Shown here in pieces: positions 16,189 through 25,502 of a stretch of DNA of 64,000 nt. The position numbers and the translations under genes are program-made. This DNA is from Inquilinus limosus_F (GTDB taxonomy: Bacteria; Pseudomonadota; Alphaproteobacteria; DSM-16000; Inquilinaceae), in assembly GCF_051487185.1 (NCBI RefSeq), contig NZ_JAHVDK010000002.1, forward strand, positions 186,001 through 250,000, given 5' to 3'. The number at the start of each line of letters is the position of its first letter. Position 1 is the stretch's first letter. The notes beneath the pieces were generated by a model that made no database searches, had not been told where the DNA came from, and worked only from the letters and a program-made list of their open reading frames with translations.

Positions 16189-16518
16189 ATGCGTCCGCCC
16201 TACCATCCCAATCGCGACCAGCTCGATCTCGTGACCATCCTGGCCGCGCTCAGCGACCCGACCCGGCTGGGGATCGTGGTCACGCTGTCCGAGGTGGGCG
16301 AGGTCTCCTGCAGCAGCTTCGGCGACGCCGCCACCAAAACCGCCCTGTCCTACCACTACGCCAAACTGCGCGAGGCCGGCGTCACCCGGACGCGGATCGA
16401 GGGGACGCAGCGCTTCATCTCGCTGCGGCTGGACGATCTCGAGGCGAAGTTCCCGGGGCTGCTCGACTCGGTCGTGACAAATGCGCGCAGGACGAAGGGG
16501 GCCGGAGCGGCGTCATAG
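16189..16518 (+). CDS. ArsR family helix-turn-helix repressor
   Basis: A 109-residue winged-helix regulator. It contains LAALSDPTRLGIVVTLSEVGE at about residues 18-38, a recognition helix around KTALSYHYAKLREAGV, and a wing ending TRIEGTQRFISLRLDD. No conserved Cys metal-binding CVC box is visible, so it is not an obvious metal sensor. It is divergent from the MFS exporter gene and probably represses it through the two GTTCAA-N6-TTGAAC sites. Confidence 0.88.
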   Translation: MRPPYHPNRDQLDLVTILAALSDPTRLGIVVTLSEVGEVSCSSFGDAATKTALSYHYAKLREAGVTRTRIEGTQRFISLRLDDLEAKFPGLLDSVVTNARRTKGAGAAS

Positions 16519-16708
16519 CGGGCTCCGCGGCCAGCGGACGGCCGCGCATTTCCCCATTACCAAAGGGTAATTTCACCGGCGGCGATCCGAACCGCTATGG
16601 TCCCGCACTGCAAAGCTTCGGGAACGCAGCGCGCCTCCGAGCGTTTCGAGCCCGAAGATCCTGCGCAATCCAGATGACGGCGATCCTACGTCGCCCTGAC
16701 CCGAGCCC

Positions 16709-17557
16709 ATGCGGACATTCTCAGTCGTCACCACCTGCCACGCTGCCGGCTACGCCGAGTACGGCCAACGCATGATCGAAACCTTCGATCGGCATTGGCC
16801 GGAGGCGATTCCCCTGATCCTTTATCAGGAGAATTTCGAACCGGAGGTGCCGAGCGACCGGATCATCGTGCGGGATCTGATCGAGAGCTGCCCGGACTTG
16901 GTCGCGTTCAAGCGCCGGCACGCCGACAACCCGCTGGCGCATGGCCAGACCCAGCGCTACCGCTTCCGGCTGTCGCGCAACCCTTACAAGAACCGGATCA
17001 AGCTGGGCGAGCGGAACTGGGGATCGGGATTCCGCTGGGATGCGGTGCGCTTCGCTCACAAGGCCTTCGCCATCTTCCACGCCGCCGCCCACACCGACAC
17101 CGACGTGCTGATCTGGGTCGACGCCGACAGCCTGTTCTTCGCCGCGCCGCGCTGGGAGGAGCTGGAGAGCTTCGTCCCGCCGGACTGCTTCGTCGGCTGC
17201 CTGAAGCGGCCGACCTATTCGGAGTGCGGCTTCATCGCCTACAACCTGCGCCACCCGGCGACGCGGCAGATGCTGGCGGCCTTCGAGCGGCTGTACACCG
17301 AGGACGAGCTGTTCCGGCAGTACGAGTTCCACGACGCCTATCTGTTCGACGTGGTGCGCCGCCAGATGGAGCAAGCCGGCCACAGGTCGCACGACATCGC
17401 CGACGGCATCGGCGCGCGCGCCAAGCACGTGCTGATCAACTCCTGCCTCGGCCGCTTCATGGACCACGTCAAGGGCGACCGGAAGGATGTCGGCCGCAGC
17501 CCGCGCCACGACCTGGTGGTGGATCGCCGCGAGGCCTACTGGGCCCGTTCGGCATAA
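16709..17557 (+). CDS. glycosyltransferase-like protein of unknown function
   Basis: A 282-residue protein without a membrane segment. The N-terminus MRTFSVVTTCHAAGYAEYG and the central VLIWVDADSLFF (about residues 134-145), with a DxD, suggest a GT-A nucleotide-sugar binding fold. The C-terminal LFRQYEFHDAYLFDVVRR segment is also acidic and His-rich. It is an orphan: no other cell-surface gene lies nearby. Assignment as a glycosyltransferase is inference from the DxD and fold pattern only. Confidence 0.6.
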   Translation: MRTFSVVTTCHAAGYAEYGQRMIETFDRHWPEAIPLILYQENFEPEVPSDRIIVRDLIESCPDLVAFKRRHADNPLAHGQTQRYRFRLSRNPYKNRIKLGERNWGSGFRWDAVRFAHKAFAIFHAAAHTDTDVLIWVDADSLFFAAPRWEELESFVPPDCFVGCLKRPTYSECGFIAYNLRHPATRQMLAAFERLYTEDELFRQYEFHDAYLFDVVRRQMEQAGHRSHDIADGIGARAKHVLINSCLGRFMDHVKGDRKDVGRSPRHDLVVDRREAYWARSA

Positions 17558-18008
17558 TATCCTGCCGCACAATTGATACGGTTCTGGGGCATCGGACGGC
17601 GTGTGGCCGATGCGGCTGGCTTTGTATTGCCTCTCCCGCCGGACGCGGGAGAGGTCGGACATCCGCCAGGATGTCCGGGTGAGGGCTGGTCCCGGCCTCG
17701 ACAAACTCCCCTCACCCGGAGCCGCTTCGCGTCTCCGACCTCTCCCGCACGCGGGAGAGGCAATCGGATAGTGCCGAAGGATCTGTGAGTCAGACATTCC
17801 CTAAAGCCGGCACTGGTGGCAACAAGACGCCGCGCTTGCGGCCTCTTATAAGGCCGGCTTCTAAGTTCATGCATATCTTGCCGGCTAATCGCCAGCCACG
17901 GCGCCCTCTATATCCCGCTGCTGATCCGGCAGGCCTCCGAACCGACCGCGCCCGCGGTTAGCGGCTGGCCCGCGACCGTTAAGCAGTTCAGCAGTCTCGA
18001 GGACATCG
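17558..18008. other. 451-base intergenic region
   Basis: This holds the second copy of the GCCTCTCCCGC repeat (17629-17761). The remaining sequence, about 17765-18008, has no supported gene, RNA or repeat; the short ORFs in it look like composition artefacts. Confidence 0.5.
17629..17761. repeat. dispersed repeat, GCCTCTCCCGC...GCGGGAGAGGC type, copy 2
   Basis: Inverted ends as in copy 1 at 13383-13512. The internal block appears in reverse orientation: CTCACCCGGAGCCGCTTCGC here corresponds to the complement of GCGAAGCGGCTCCGGGTGAG in copy 1. This shows the element occurs in both orientations. Confidence 0.8.
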
Positions 18009-19244
18009 ATGAGCGTGCCAATCGCCGCGGAAAGCGACGTCATATCCTCGCGTCCCCCGGCCTGGGGGGCGGTCTTCGCGATGACGCTCTGCGTTTCGGC
18101 GCTCATCGCATCGGAATTCATGCCGGTCAGCCTCCTGACCCCGATCGCCTCCGATCTTCACATGACCGAAGGGCAGGCGGGCCAGGCGATTTCCGTGTCC
18201 GGCATCTTCGCCGTCCTGACCAGCCTCTTCGTGTCGGCGGCCACGCGCCGGCTCGATCGCCGCATCGTGCTGCTCTCCTTCACCATGCTGATGGTCGCTT
18301 CGGGCGCGATCGTGGCCCTCGCGCCGAACTTCGCCGTCCTGATGACCGGGCGCGCGCTTCTCGGGGTCGCGATCGGCGGCTTCTGGTCGATGTCCACGGC
18401 CACGGTCATGCGCCTCGTACCCGCGGATGCCGTGCCGCGCGCGCTGGCCGTCCTGAATGGCGGCAACGCGCTGGCGACGACGGTGGCGGCGCCGCTCGGC
18501 AGCTTCCTCGGCACCTATCTCGGGTGGCGGGGCGCCTTCTTCTGTGTGGTCCCCTTGGCCGCCCTGACCTTCGCCTGGCAGATGGCGAGCCTGCCGTCGA
18601 TGCCGTCGGCGCGCCGGTTCGACGCCGGGGCCGTGTTCAGGGTCCTGCGTCGCCCGCAGGTACCGTCCGGCATGCTGGCGGTCATGCTTCTGTTCATGGG
18701 GCAGTTCGCGCTGTTCACCTATCTGCGGCCGTTCCTCGAGACGGTGACGCGCGTGGACGTCTCGACGCTGTCCCTGATCCTGCTGGTCCTCGGCGTCGCG
18801 GGTCTGGTCGGAACCTATCTGATCGGCTTCGCCCTGAAGGCGCATCTCCACGGCGTCCTGATCGCGATCCCACTGGGCATGGCCGCGATCGCCGTCGCGC
18901 TGATCGCGCTGGGCCACTGGCCGCTGGGGGGCGCGGTGCTGTTGGGCGGATGGGGCCTGCTCGGCACATCGGCGCCCGTCGGCTGGGGAACCTGGCTGAG
19001 CCGGACGCTGCCGGACGATGCGGAAGCCGGCGGTGGGCTGATGGTCGCCACCATTCAGCTGGCGATCACCGCGGGCGCTTCGTTCGGCGGGCTGCTGTTC
19101 GACCTGAGCGGCTACCAGGCCACCTTCGGCGCAAGCGCCGCTTCTGTGCGGCTCGGCGTTGCTGGCGTTCATGAGCCGGCGTTCCGGCGGAGCCGGTCTT
19201 CGAGGCAAGCGATGATAGGCCCCATTAAGAAGGGGTGCTTATAA
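18009..19244 (+). CDS. MFS transporter, NepI-like (purine ribonucleoside efflux), frameshifted C-terminus
   Basis: A 12-segment major facilitator resembling NepI/YicM exporters; 411 residues as read. Segment 1 contains ALIASEFMPVSLLTPIA, a hallmark of this group (E-F-x-P-V-S-L-L), and motif A is SAATRRLDRRIVLL. After QATFGASAA the frame appears to shift: the annotated tail VRLGVAGVHEPAF is hydrophilic. Skipping one base at about 19139-19141 gives LLCGSALLAFMSRRSGG, a normal last membrane segment ending at a TGA at 19213-19215. The sequence therefore probably contains one extra base here or the gene is a recent C-terminal mutant. Confidence 0.82.
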   Translation: MSVPIAAESDVISSRPPAWGAVFAMTLCVSALIASEFMPVSLLTPIASDLHMTEGQAGQAISVSGIFAVLTSLFVSAATRRLDRRIVLLSFTMLMVASGAIVALAPNFAVLMTGRALLGVAIGGFWSMSTATVMRLVPADAVPRALAVLNGGNALATTVAAPLGSFLGTYLGWRGAFFCVVPLAALTFAWQMASLPSMPSARRFDAGAVFRVLRRPQVPSGMLAVMLLFMGQFALFTYLRPFLETVTRVDVSTLSLILLVLGVAGLVGTYLIGFALKAHLHGVLIAIPLGMAAIAVALIALGHWPLGGAVLLGGWGLLGTSAPVGWGTWLSRTLPDDAEAGGGLMVATIQLAITAGASFGGLLFDLSGYQATFGASAASVRLGVAGVHEPAFRRSRSSRQAMIGPIKKGCL

Positions 19245-19445
19245 GCTCATTCGGATCCGGGCCCCTAATCATACGCCAATTCCCCCGCCACATTCGCAGG
19301 GCGGAGCGGCCGCGACCTTCGCGCAGCGAGGTCGCCCCGACGCCTGGGCTGCCGCCAAGGCAATCGTGACCGGTCGGCGGCCGGTCACCAACAGCCGACC
19401 AAGAACAGATTGGGACGCCACATGCACCACCCTGGAGAGCTCGCG

Positions 19446-20057
19446 ATGACGCGGCGCGATCTGATGATTGGAACCGCCGCTTCCGCGGCGATGACGGCGG
19501 CGCCGTCCGTCGCCGAGGCGCAGGCCGGCGCCGCCGGCGCGCAGACCTTGTCGAAGGTGTCCTTCTCGGTGAACGGCCAGGTCCGTCACCTCGAGCTGGA
19601 CACCCGGACCACGCTGCTCGACGCCTTGCGCGAGCACCTGCACCTCACCGGCACCAAGAAGGGCTGCGATCACGGCCAGTGCGGCGCCTGCACGGTGCTG
19701 GTCGACGGCCGGCGGATCAACGCCTGCCTGACGCTGGCGATCATGCATGAGGGCGACAGCGTCACCACGATCGAAGGGCTGGGCGTGCCCGACAGCCTGC
19801 ATCCGATGCAGGCCGCCTTCGTCAAGCACGACGGCTACCAGTGCGGCTACTGCACGCCGGGCCAGATCTGCTCGGCCGTGGCGATGCTGGACGAGATCAA
19901 GGCCGGAATCCCCAGCCATGTGAGCGCCGACCTCACCGCCCGGCCGCAATTCACCGAGGCCGAGCTGCGGGAGCGGATGAGCGGCAACATCTGCCGTTGC
20001 GGCGCGTATTCCAACATCGTCGAGGCGATCACCGAGGTCGCGGGGAGGGAGGCATGA
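19446..20057 (+). CDS. paoA: aldehyde oxidoreductase 2Fe-2S subunit, Tat-exported
   Basis: This is the small subunit of a xanthine-oxidase-family periplasmic aldehyde oxidase, very similar in layout to E. coli PaoA. A twin-arginine signal (TRRDLMIGTAASAAM) leads the protein, so the folded complex is exported by Tat. The plant-type cluster reads KKGCDHGQCGACTVLVDG with a later Cys, and the second 2Fe-2S cluster reads GYQCGYCTPGQICS and GNICRCGAY. ATG 19446 has a GGAGAG ribosome binding site at 19434-19439; in-frame ATG 19422 and TTG 19410 are alternatives. Its stop overlaps the paoB start. Confidence 0.93.
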   Translation: MTRRDLMIGTAASAAMTAAPSVAEAQAGAAGAQTLSKVSFSVNGQVRHLELDTRTTLLDALREHLHLTGTKKGCDHGQCGACTVLVDGRRINACLTLAIMHEGDSVTTIEGLGVPDSLHPMQAAFVKHDGYQCGYCTPGQICSAVAMLDEIKAGIPSHVSADLTARPQFTEAELRERMSGNICRCGAYSNIVEAITEVAGREA

Positions 20058-21004
20058 GATCCTTCACCTATGAGCGCGCCCGCACCCCCGCCGAGGCCGC
20101 CGCTGCGGCCGCGCGCACCGAAGGCGCCAGGTTCATCGCCGGCGGCACCAACCTGCTCGACCTGATGAAGCTTGAGATCGAGACGCCGACGCATCTCGTC
20201 GACGTGAACGGCCTCGCGCTCGACAAAGTCGAGGCGACGCCGGAGGGCGGCCTGCGCATCGGCGCGCTGGTGCGCAACACCGACCTCGCCGCCGATGAGC
20301 GCGTGCGGCGCGACTACGGCCTGCTGTCGCGGGCGCTGCTCGCCGGCGCCTCCGGCCAGCTGCGCAACAAGGCGACGACCGCGGGCAATCTGCTGCAGCG
20401 CACGCGCTGCCCGTACTTCTACGACACCAACCAGCCGTGCAACAAACGCCAGCCCGGCAGCGGCTGCGCCGCGATCGGCGGGTTCAGCCGTCAGCATGCC
20501 GTGGTGGGCACCAGCGAGGCCTGCATCGCGACCCATCCGAGCGACATGGCGGTGGCGATGCGCGCGCTCGACGCGACGGTCGAGACCGTGAAGGCCGACG
20601 GCGCGACGCGCAGCATCCCGATCGCCGAGTTCCACCGCCTGCCCGGCGACACGCCGCAGATCGAGACGGCGCTCGAAGCCGGGGAGCTGATCACCGCGGT
20701 CACGCTGCCCAGGCCGGTCGGCGGCACGCAGATCTATCACAAGGTGCGCGACCGGGCCTCCTACGCCTTCGCGCTGGTCTCGGTCGGCGCGATCGTGCAG
20801 CCCGACGGCACCGGGCGCGTCGCCCTGGGCGGAGTCGCCCACAAGCCGTGGCGCGTCGAGGCCGCCGAGGCCGAGCTGCCGCGCGGCGCCAAGGCCGTCA
20901 CGGAACAGTTGCTCGCCGGCGCCAAGCCGACCCCTGAGAACGCCTTCAAGCTGCCGCTGGCCGAGCGCACGCTCGCCGCGGTGCTGGCCGAAGCGAGGGC
21001 CTGA
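20054..21004 (+). CDS. paoB: aldehyde oxidoreductase FAD-binding subunit
   Basis: A 316-residue FAD subunit carrying electrons from the molybdenum subunit. The FAD-binding segment is FIAGGTNLLDLMK near residue 27-39, followed by the family block NKATTAGNLLQRTRC. Like E. coli PaoB it has an insertion with Cys residues (TRCPYFYDTNQPCNKRQPGSGC, then SEAC), which in PaoB binds an extra 4Fe-4S cluster. The ATG at 20054 overlaps the paoA stop as ATGA. The molybdenum subunit follows 3 bases after its stop. Confidence 0.93.
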   Translation: MRSFTYERARTPAEAAAAAARTEGARFIAGGTNLLDLMKLEIETPTHLVDVNGLALDKVEATPEGGLRIGALVRNTDLAADERVRRDYGLLSRALLAGASGQLRNKATTAGNLLQRTRCPYFYDTNQPCNKRQPGSGCAAIGGFSRQHAVVGTSEACIATHPSDMAVAMRALDATVETVKADGATRSIPIAEFHRLPGDTPQIETALEAGELITAVTLPRPVGGTQIYHKVRDRASYAFALVSVGAIVQPDGTGRVALGGVAHKPWRVEAAEAELPRGAKAVTEQLLAGAKPTPENAFKLPLAERTLAAVLAEARA

Positions 21005-21007
21005 GAC

Positions 21008-23212
21008 ATGAAGTTCGACACCCCCGCCACCACCAATCCGATCGACCGGCTCCAGGTCGTCGGCCGACCGACCGACCGGATCGACGGCCCGCTCAAGACC
21101 ACGGGCACGGCGCCCTATGCCTATGAGCGGCACGATGCCGTGCGCAACCCGGCCTATGGCTATGTGGTCGGCGCCGCCATCGCCAAGGGCCGGATCGCCT
21201 CGATCGACCTCGGCGATGCGAAGGCCGCGCCCGGGGTGATCGCCATCGTCACCGCGGAGAACGCCGGCACGCTCGGCAAGGGCGACTTCAACACGGCCAG
21301 GCTGCTCGGCGGCCCCGAGATCCAGCACTATCACCAGGCGATCGCGGTGGTCGTCGCGGAGACCTTCGAGCAGGCCCGCGCCGCGGCGCAGCTGGTCCGC
21401 GTCGACTATGCCCGGGCCGAGGGCGCCTTCGATCTTGCGGCGGCGAAGGACTCCGCCATCGAGAAAGCCGGGTTCGGCGGCCCGGCCGACTCCGCCGTCG
21501 GCGACTTCGCCGGCGCCTTCGCCGCGGCGCCGGTCCAGCTCGATGAGACCTACACCACGCCCGACCAGTCGCACGCGATGATGGAGCCGTATGCCTCGAT
21601 CGCGGCCTGGGACGGCGACAAGCTGACGCTCTGGACCTCGAACCAGATGATCGACTGGGGCGTGGGCGACGTGGCGAAGACGCTCGGCATTCCGAAGGAG
21701 AATATCCGCCTGGTCTCGCCCTTCATCGGCGGCGGCTTCGGCGGGAAGCTGTTCCTGCGGTCCGATGCGCTGCTCGCGGCCCTCGGCGCCCGCGCCGCGC
21801 GGCGGCCGGTGAAGCTGGCGCTGCCGCGGCCGTTCGTGATGAACAACACCACGCACCGTCCGGCGACGATCCAGCGCATCCGCATCGGCGCCACCCGGGA
21901 CGGCAGGATCACCGCGATCGGCCACGAGAGCTGGTCGGGCGACCTGCCGGGCGGCGGGCCGGAGGCCGCGGTCTACCAGACCCGGCTGCTCTATGCCGGC
22001 GCCGACCGGATGACGGCGACGCGGCTCGCGGTGCTCGATCTGCCGGAGGGCAACGCCATGCGGGCGCCGGGCGAGGCGCCGGGCCTGATGGCGCTGGAGG
22101 TCGCGATCGACCAGATGGCGGAGAAGCTCGGCCTCGACCCGGTCGAGTTCCGCATCCTCAACGACACCCAGGTCGATCCCGAGAATCCCGAAAGGCCCTT
22201 CTCGCAGCGCCGCCTCGTCGAGTGCCTGCGCACGGGCGCGGAGCGTTTCGGCTGGGACCGGCGCAACCCGCAGCCCGGCCGGACTCGCGACGGGCGCTGG
22301 CTGGTCGGCATGGGCGTGGCTGCCGCGCTCCGCAACAACCTGCTGATGAAGTCCGGCGCCCGCGTCCGGCTCGACCATCGCGGGGATGTGACGGTCGAGA
22401 CCGACATGACCGACATCGGCACCGGCAGCTACACCATCATCGCCCAGACCGCGGCGGAGATGATGGGCGTGCCGCTGCACAAGGTCGTGGTCCGTCTGGG
22501 GGACTCCCGCTTCCCGGTCTCGTGCGGCTCGGGCGGGCAGTTCGGCGCCGCCAACTCGACCTCCGGCGTCTATGCCGCCTGCGTGAAGCTGCGCGAGGCG
22601 GTGGCGACGAAGCTCGGCTTCAACTCCGCCGACGCGGTCTTCGCCGACGGCGTGGTCCGCGCCGGCAACCGCAACGTTCCGCTGGGCGAAGCCGCCGGTG
22701 CGGAGGGTCTCGTCGCCGAGGACATGATCGAGTACGGCGATCTCGACAAGCGGTACCAGCAATCGACCTTCGGGGCGCATTTCGTCGAGGCGGCGGTCGA
22801 CGCCGCCACCGGCGAGATCCGTGTGCGGCGGATGCTGGCGGTGTGCGCCGCGGGCCGCATCCTCAACCCGAAATCGGCGCGCAGCCAGGTGATCGGCGGA
22901 ATGACCATGGGCGTCGGGGCGGCGCTGATGGAGGAGCTCGCGGTCGACAAGCGGCACGGCTTCTTCGTCAACCACGACCTCGCCGGCTACGAGGTGCCGG
23001 TCCATGCCGACATCCCGCACCAGGAGGTGATCTTCCTCGACGAGACCGATCCGATCGCCTCGCCGATGAAGGCCAAGGGCGTCGGCGAGCTCGGCATCTG
23101 CGGGGTCGGCGCGGCCGTCGCCAACGCGATCACCAACGCCACCGGCGTGCGCGTCCGCGACTATCCGATCACGCTCGACAAGTTCCTCGACCGGCTGCCG
23201 GAGGTGGTTTGA
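21008..23212 (+). CDS. paoC: aldehyde oxidoreductase molybdenum-binding subunit
   Basis: A 734-residue catalytic subunit of the xanthine-oxidase family that binds molybdenum cofactor. Seen are SPFIGGGFGGKLFLR, the cofactor-contacting loop, EGNAMRAPGEAPGLMALE, and the C-terminal MKAKGVGELGICGVGAAVANA with the base-catalyst Glu. With PaoA and PaoB it would form a periplasmic heterotrimer oxidising aldehydes to acids. No PaoD/XdhC-type chaperone gene is present within the window. A LysR gene lies about 210 bases downstream on the same strand. Confidence 0.93.
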   Translation: MKFDTPATTNPIDRLQVVGRPTDRIDGPLKTTGTAPYAYERHDAVRNPAYGYVVGAAIAKGRIASIDLGDAKAAPGVIAIVTAENAGTLGKGDFNTARLLGGPEIQHYHQAIAVVVAETFEQARAAAQLVRVDYARAEGAFDLAAAKDSAIEKAGFGGPADSAVGDFAGAFAAAPVQLDETYTTPDQSHAMMEPYASIAAWDGDKLTLWTSNQMIDWGVGDVAKTLGIPKENIRLVSPFIGGGFGGKLFLRSDALLAALGARAARRPVKLALPRPFVMNNTTHRPATIQRIRIGATRDGRITAIGHESWSGDLPGGGPEAAVYQTRLLYAGADRMTATRLAVLDLPEGNAMRAPGEAPGLMALEVAIDQMAEKLGLDPVEFRILNDTQVDPENPERPFSQRRLVECLRTGAERFGWDRRNPQPGRTRDGRWLVGMGVAAALRNNLLMKSGARVRLDHRGDVTVETDMTDIGTGSYTIIAQTAAEMMGVPLHKVVVRLGDSRFPVSCGSGGQFGAANSTSGVYAACVKLREAVATKLGFNSADAVFADGVVRAGNRNVPLGEAAGAEGLVAEDMIEYGDLDKRYQQSTFGAHFVEAAVDAATGEIRVRRMLAVCAAGRILNPKSARSQVIGGMTMGVGAALMEELAVDKRHGFFVNHDLAGYEVPVHADIPHQEVIFLDETDPIASPMKAKGVGELGICGVGAAVANAITNATGVRVRDYPITLDKFLDRLPEVV

Positions 23213-23244
23213 TCAAAGGGCTCGTCATCGGACTCTTGCCACCT

Positions 23245-23367
23245 CGTCATCCCGGGCGCGGCGCAGCACGGAGTGATGCGCCGCAGAACCGGGATCTCTT
23301 CGAGACTGGCACCGAGATCCCGTGTCTGCGCTGCGGCACTCCGCGCCGCAACGCGCACGGGATGACG
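23245..23367. repeat. dispersed intergenic palindrome, GTCAT...ATGAC type
   Basis: Inverted ends CGTCATCCCG (23245-23254) and CGGGATGACG (23358-23367) surround a GC-rich centre with further partial complementarity. It fills most of the gap between paoC and the LysR gene. Confidence 0.7.
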
Positions 23368-23422
23368 ATCAGTTCAGGACCTTCTGGTATAATCCACTCG
23401 GACCTATAAGCGTCGGCGATGA

Positions 23423-24316
23423 ATGCAGCGCGGCAGCCTGGATGACCTGGTGGTTCTCGTCGCGGTGGCGCGGGAGCGGAGCTTCACCAACGCCGCGGCG
23501 AAGCTGGGCGTCTCGCAATCGGCGCTGAGCCAGACCATCCGCCAGCTCGAGGCCCGCCTCGGCATCCGGCTCCTGACCCGGACAACCCGGAGCGTCGGCC
23601 TGACCGAAGCCGGCGAACGGCTGCTGCGCACCGTCGCCCCGCGGCTGGAGGAGATCGATGCCGAGTTGGCGGCGGTCAGCGAGCTCCGGGAAAAGCCCGC
23701 CGGCACGATCCGCATCACCGCCGGCGACCACCCGGCCGAAACGATCCTCTGGCCGAAGCTGGAGAAGTTCCTGCCGAACTATCCCGACATCAAGGTCGAG
23801 GTCGCCATTGACAACGGGCTGACCGACATCGTCGCGGAGCGCTACGACGCCGGCGTGCGCATGGGCGAGCAGGTCGCCCGCGACATGATCGCGGTGCGCA
23901 TCGGCCCCGATATCCGCTTTGCCGTGGTCGGCGCCAAATCGTATCTCGCGAACCGGCCGCGGCCACGGACGCCGCAGGACCTGTTGGCGCACAGCTGCAT
24001 CAATCAGCGCCTTCCCACCTATGGCGGCTTATACGCTTGGGAGTTCGAACGGGACGGCCGCGAGCTCAAGGTGCGCGTGGAGGGCCAGCTGGTCTTCAAC
24101 GGCGTTTTCCAGGTCCTGAAGGCCGCGGTGTCGGGTTTCGGCCTGGCCTATGTGCCGGAGGATCTGGCACTGCCCCATCTCGCCGCGGGCCGACTGGAAA
24201 GGCTGCTCGAAGGCTGGTCGCCGCCCTGGTCGGGCTATCACCTGTACTACCCGAGCCGGCGCCAGTCTTCGGCGGCGTTCGGCCTGCTGGTCGAGGCGCT
24301 GCGCCACCGGGGCTAG
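23423..24316 (+). CDS. LysR family transcriptional regulator
   Basis: A 297-residue LysR-type protein. The helix-turn-helix region reads ERSFTNAAAKLGVSQSALSQ and ARLGIRLLTRTTRSVGLTE, the TTRSV form being typical of the group that includes redox and aldehyde regulators. The effector domain contains RITAGDHPAETILWPKLEKF and YDAGVRMGEQVARDM. It follows paoABC on the same strand and is a candidate regulator of it. The end overlaps the frameshifted MFS gene on the opposite strand by 4 bases. Confidence 0.9.
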   Translation: MQRGSLDDLVVLVAVARERSFTNAAAKLGVSQSALSQTIRQLEARLGIRLLTRTTRSVGLTEAGERLLRTVAPRLEEIDAELAAVSELREKPAGTIRITAGDHPAETILWPKLEKFLPNYPDIKVEVAIDNGLTDIVAERYDAGVRMGEQVARDMIAVRIGPDIRFAVVGAKSYLANRPRPRTPQDLLAHSCINQRLPTYGGLYAWEFERDGRELKVRVEGQLVFNGVFQVLKAAVSGFGLAYVPEDLALPHLAAGRLERLLEGWSPPWSGYHLYYPSRRQSSAAFGLLVEALRHRG

Positions 24317-25502
24317 GCTCGGAACGCGGCCCGGCCGGTGCGAAAGGTGGCGCTCAGCCCCGCCGCCGCGGCCAGGGTGACGGCCGCCAGCGCGGCGGAG
24401 AGCCACAGCGCCGCGGCCTCGCCCGCCCATTCGATCAGCGCGGCATAGGCGATCGGCGCGGCGGCGGAGCAGAGGAAGCCCGGCACCAAGAGCCGACCGG
24501 CGATGGCGCCGTAGCGGCGCGGATCGAACAGCACCAGGGGCAGCGTGCCGCGGGTGATGGTCAGGAGGCCGTTGCCGGCGCCGTAGAGGAAGGCGAAGGC
24601 GATCGCCGCCGCCGGCACCTGCCCGCCCCACAGCCCGGCCAGGAAGCAGACCGGCAGCACGGCGGCCGCCCCACGGTCAGCGCCAGCGGCGACAGCCCGC
24701 CGCCGAACAGCACCTCGGCCAGCCGGGCGCCGGACTGGCCGATGCCGCGCAAAGTCGCGATCCACACCGCGACCGGCGCCGCCAGGCCCAGCCCGGCCAG
24801 GATGCCGATCATATGCGCCGACATGCCGGCATTCAGGATGTTGGTCAGGGTCACGATCAGGGCGTAGAGCGCGCCGGCGATCCAGTGCTCGCGCCGGCTT
24901 CCGGCCAAGGGGGCGGGCGCCGCATGCCGCGGCCGCGCGCTATAATTGTGGCTGCCGGCGGGCAGGGCGAGGTGCAGCGGCACCGTGAGCAGGGCGAAGC
25001 CGGCATAGGCGAAGACCGCGCCGCGCCAGCCGAAGGCGGACGCCAGGCTCTCGCCGATCGGCCAGAATGCGGTCGACGCCAGGCCGCCGAGCAGGGTGAT
25101 CTGCGCCATCGGCCTGCGTGCCTCCGGCCCGCCGATCCGCGCCAGCGCGGCGAAGGCGGCGTCGTAGAGGGTGCAGCGCATCGCCAGGCCGAGCACCAGC
25201 CAGGCGGCGTAATAGGGCAGCGGGTCGCGCGCCAGGGCGAGGCCGACGCAGCCGAGGGCCGACAGCACCGATCCCGCCGTCATTACCGCCCGGCCACCCA
25301 GGCGGTCGATCAACCGCCCGATCCGGGCGGAGGACAGCCCCATCACCAGCAGGGCGGCGGAAAAGCCGCCATGCACCAGGGTGTGGCTCCAGCCCGTCTC
25401 GGCGATGATCCGCGGGCCGAAGCCGCCGATCAGGTAGTAGGTGGTGCCCCAGCTGATCAGCTGCGCCAGGCCGAGGCACAGCACGGCGCTGCGGCGGATC
25501 AC
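24313..25502 (-). pseudogene. MFS transporter split by a single-base frameshift
   Basis: The first 270-odd codons from GTG 25502 encode a normal MFS permease (LISWGTTYYLIGGFGPRIIA, then motif A SARIGRLIDRLGGRA) as far as GLSPLALTV. After that the frame runs into out-of-frame sequence. One base later the protein resumes as AAAVLPVCFLAGLWGG and continues through the last membrane segments to the stop at 24313. The break is at about 24666-24675, next to a run of four C. The family resembles uncharacterised exporters with arabinose-permease-like domains. The GTG start overlaps the stop of the DUF1127-GNAT gene (GTGA). It is either a real pseudogene or a sequencing error. Confidence 0.78.

Noticed and set aside
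17564..18008. Several short ORFs in the gap before the NepI-like gene
   Set aside because: They coincide with the dispersed repeat and GC-rich flanks; none has a ribosome binding site or recognised domain.
19847..23020. 1057-codon open frame on the minus strand opposite paoABC
   Set aside because: It is a GC-rich antisense shadow. The plus-strand genes have clear Fe-S, FAD and molybdenum motifs and ATGA coupling, while the antisense product is Arg/Gly/Asp/His-rich without any domain.
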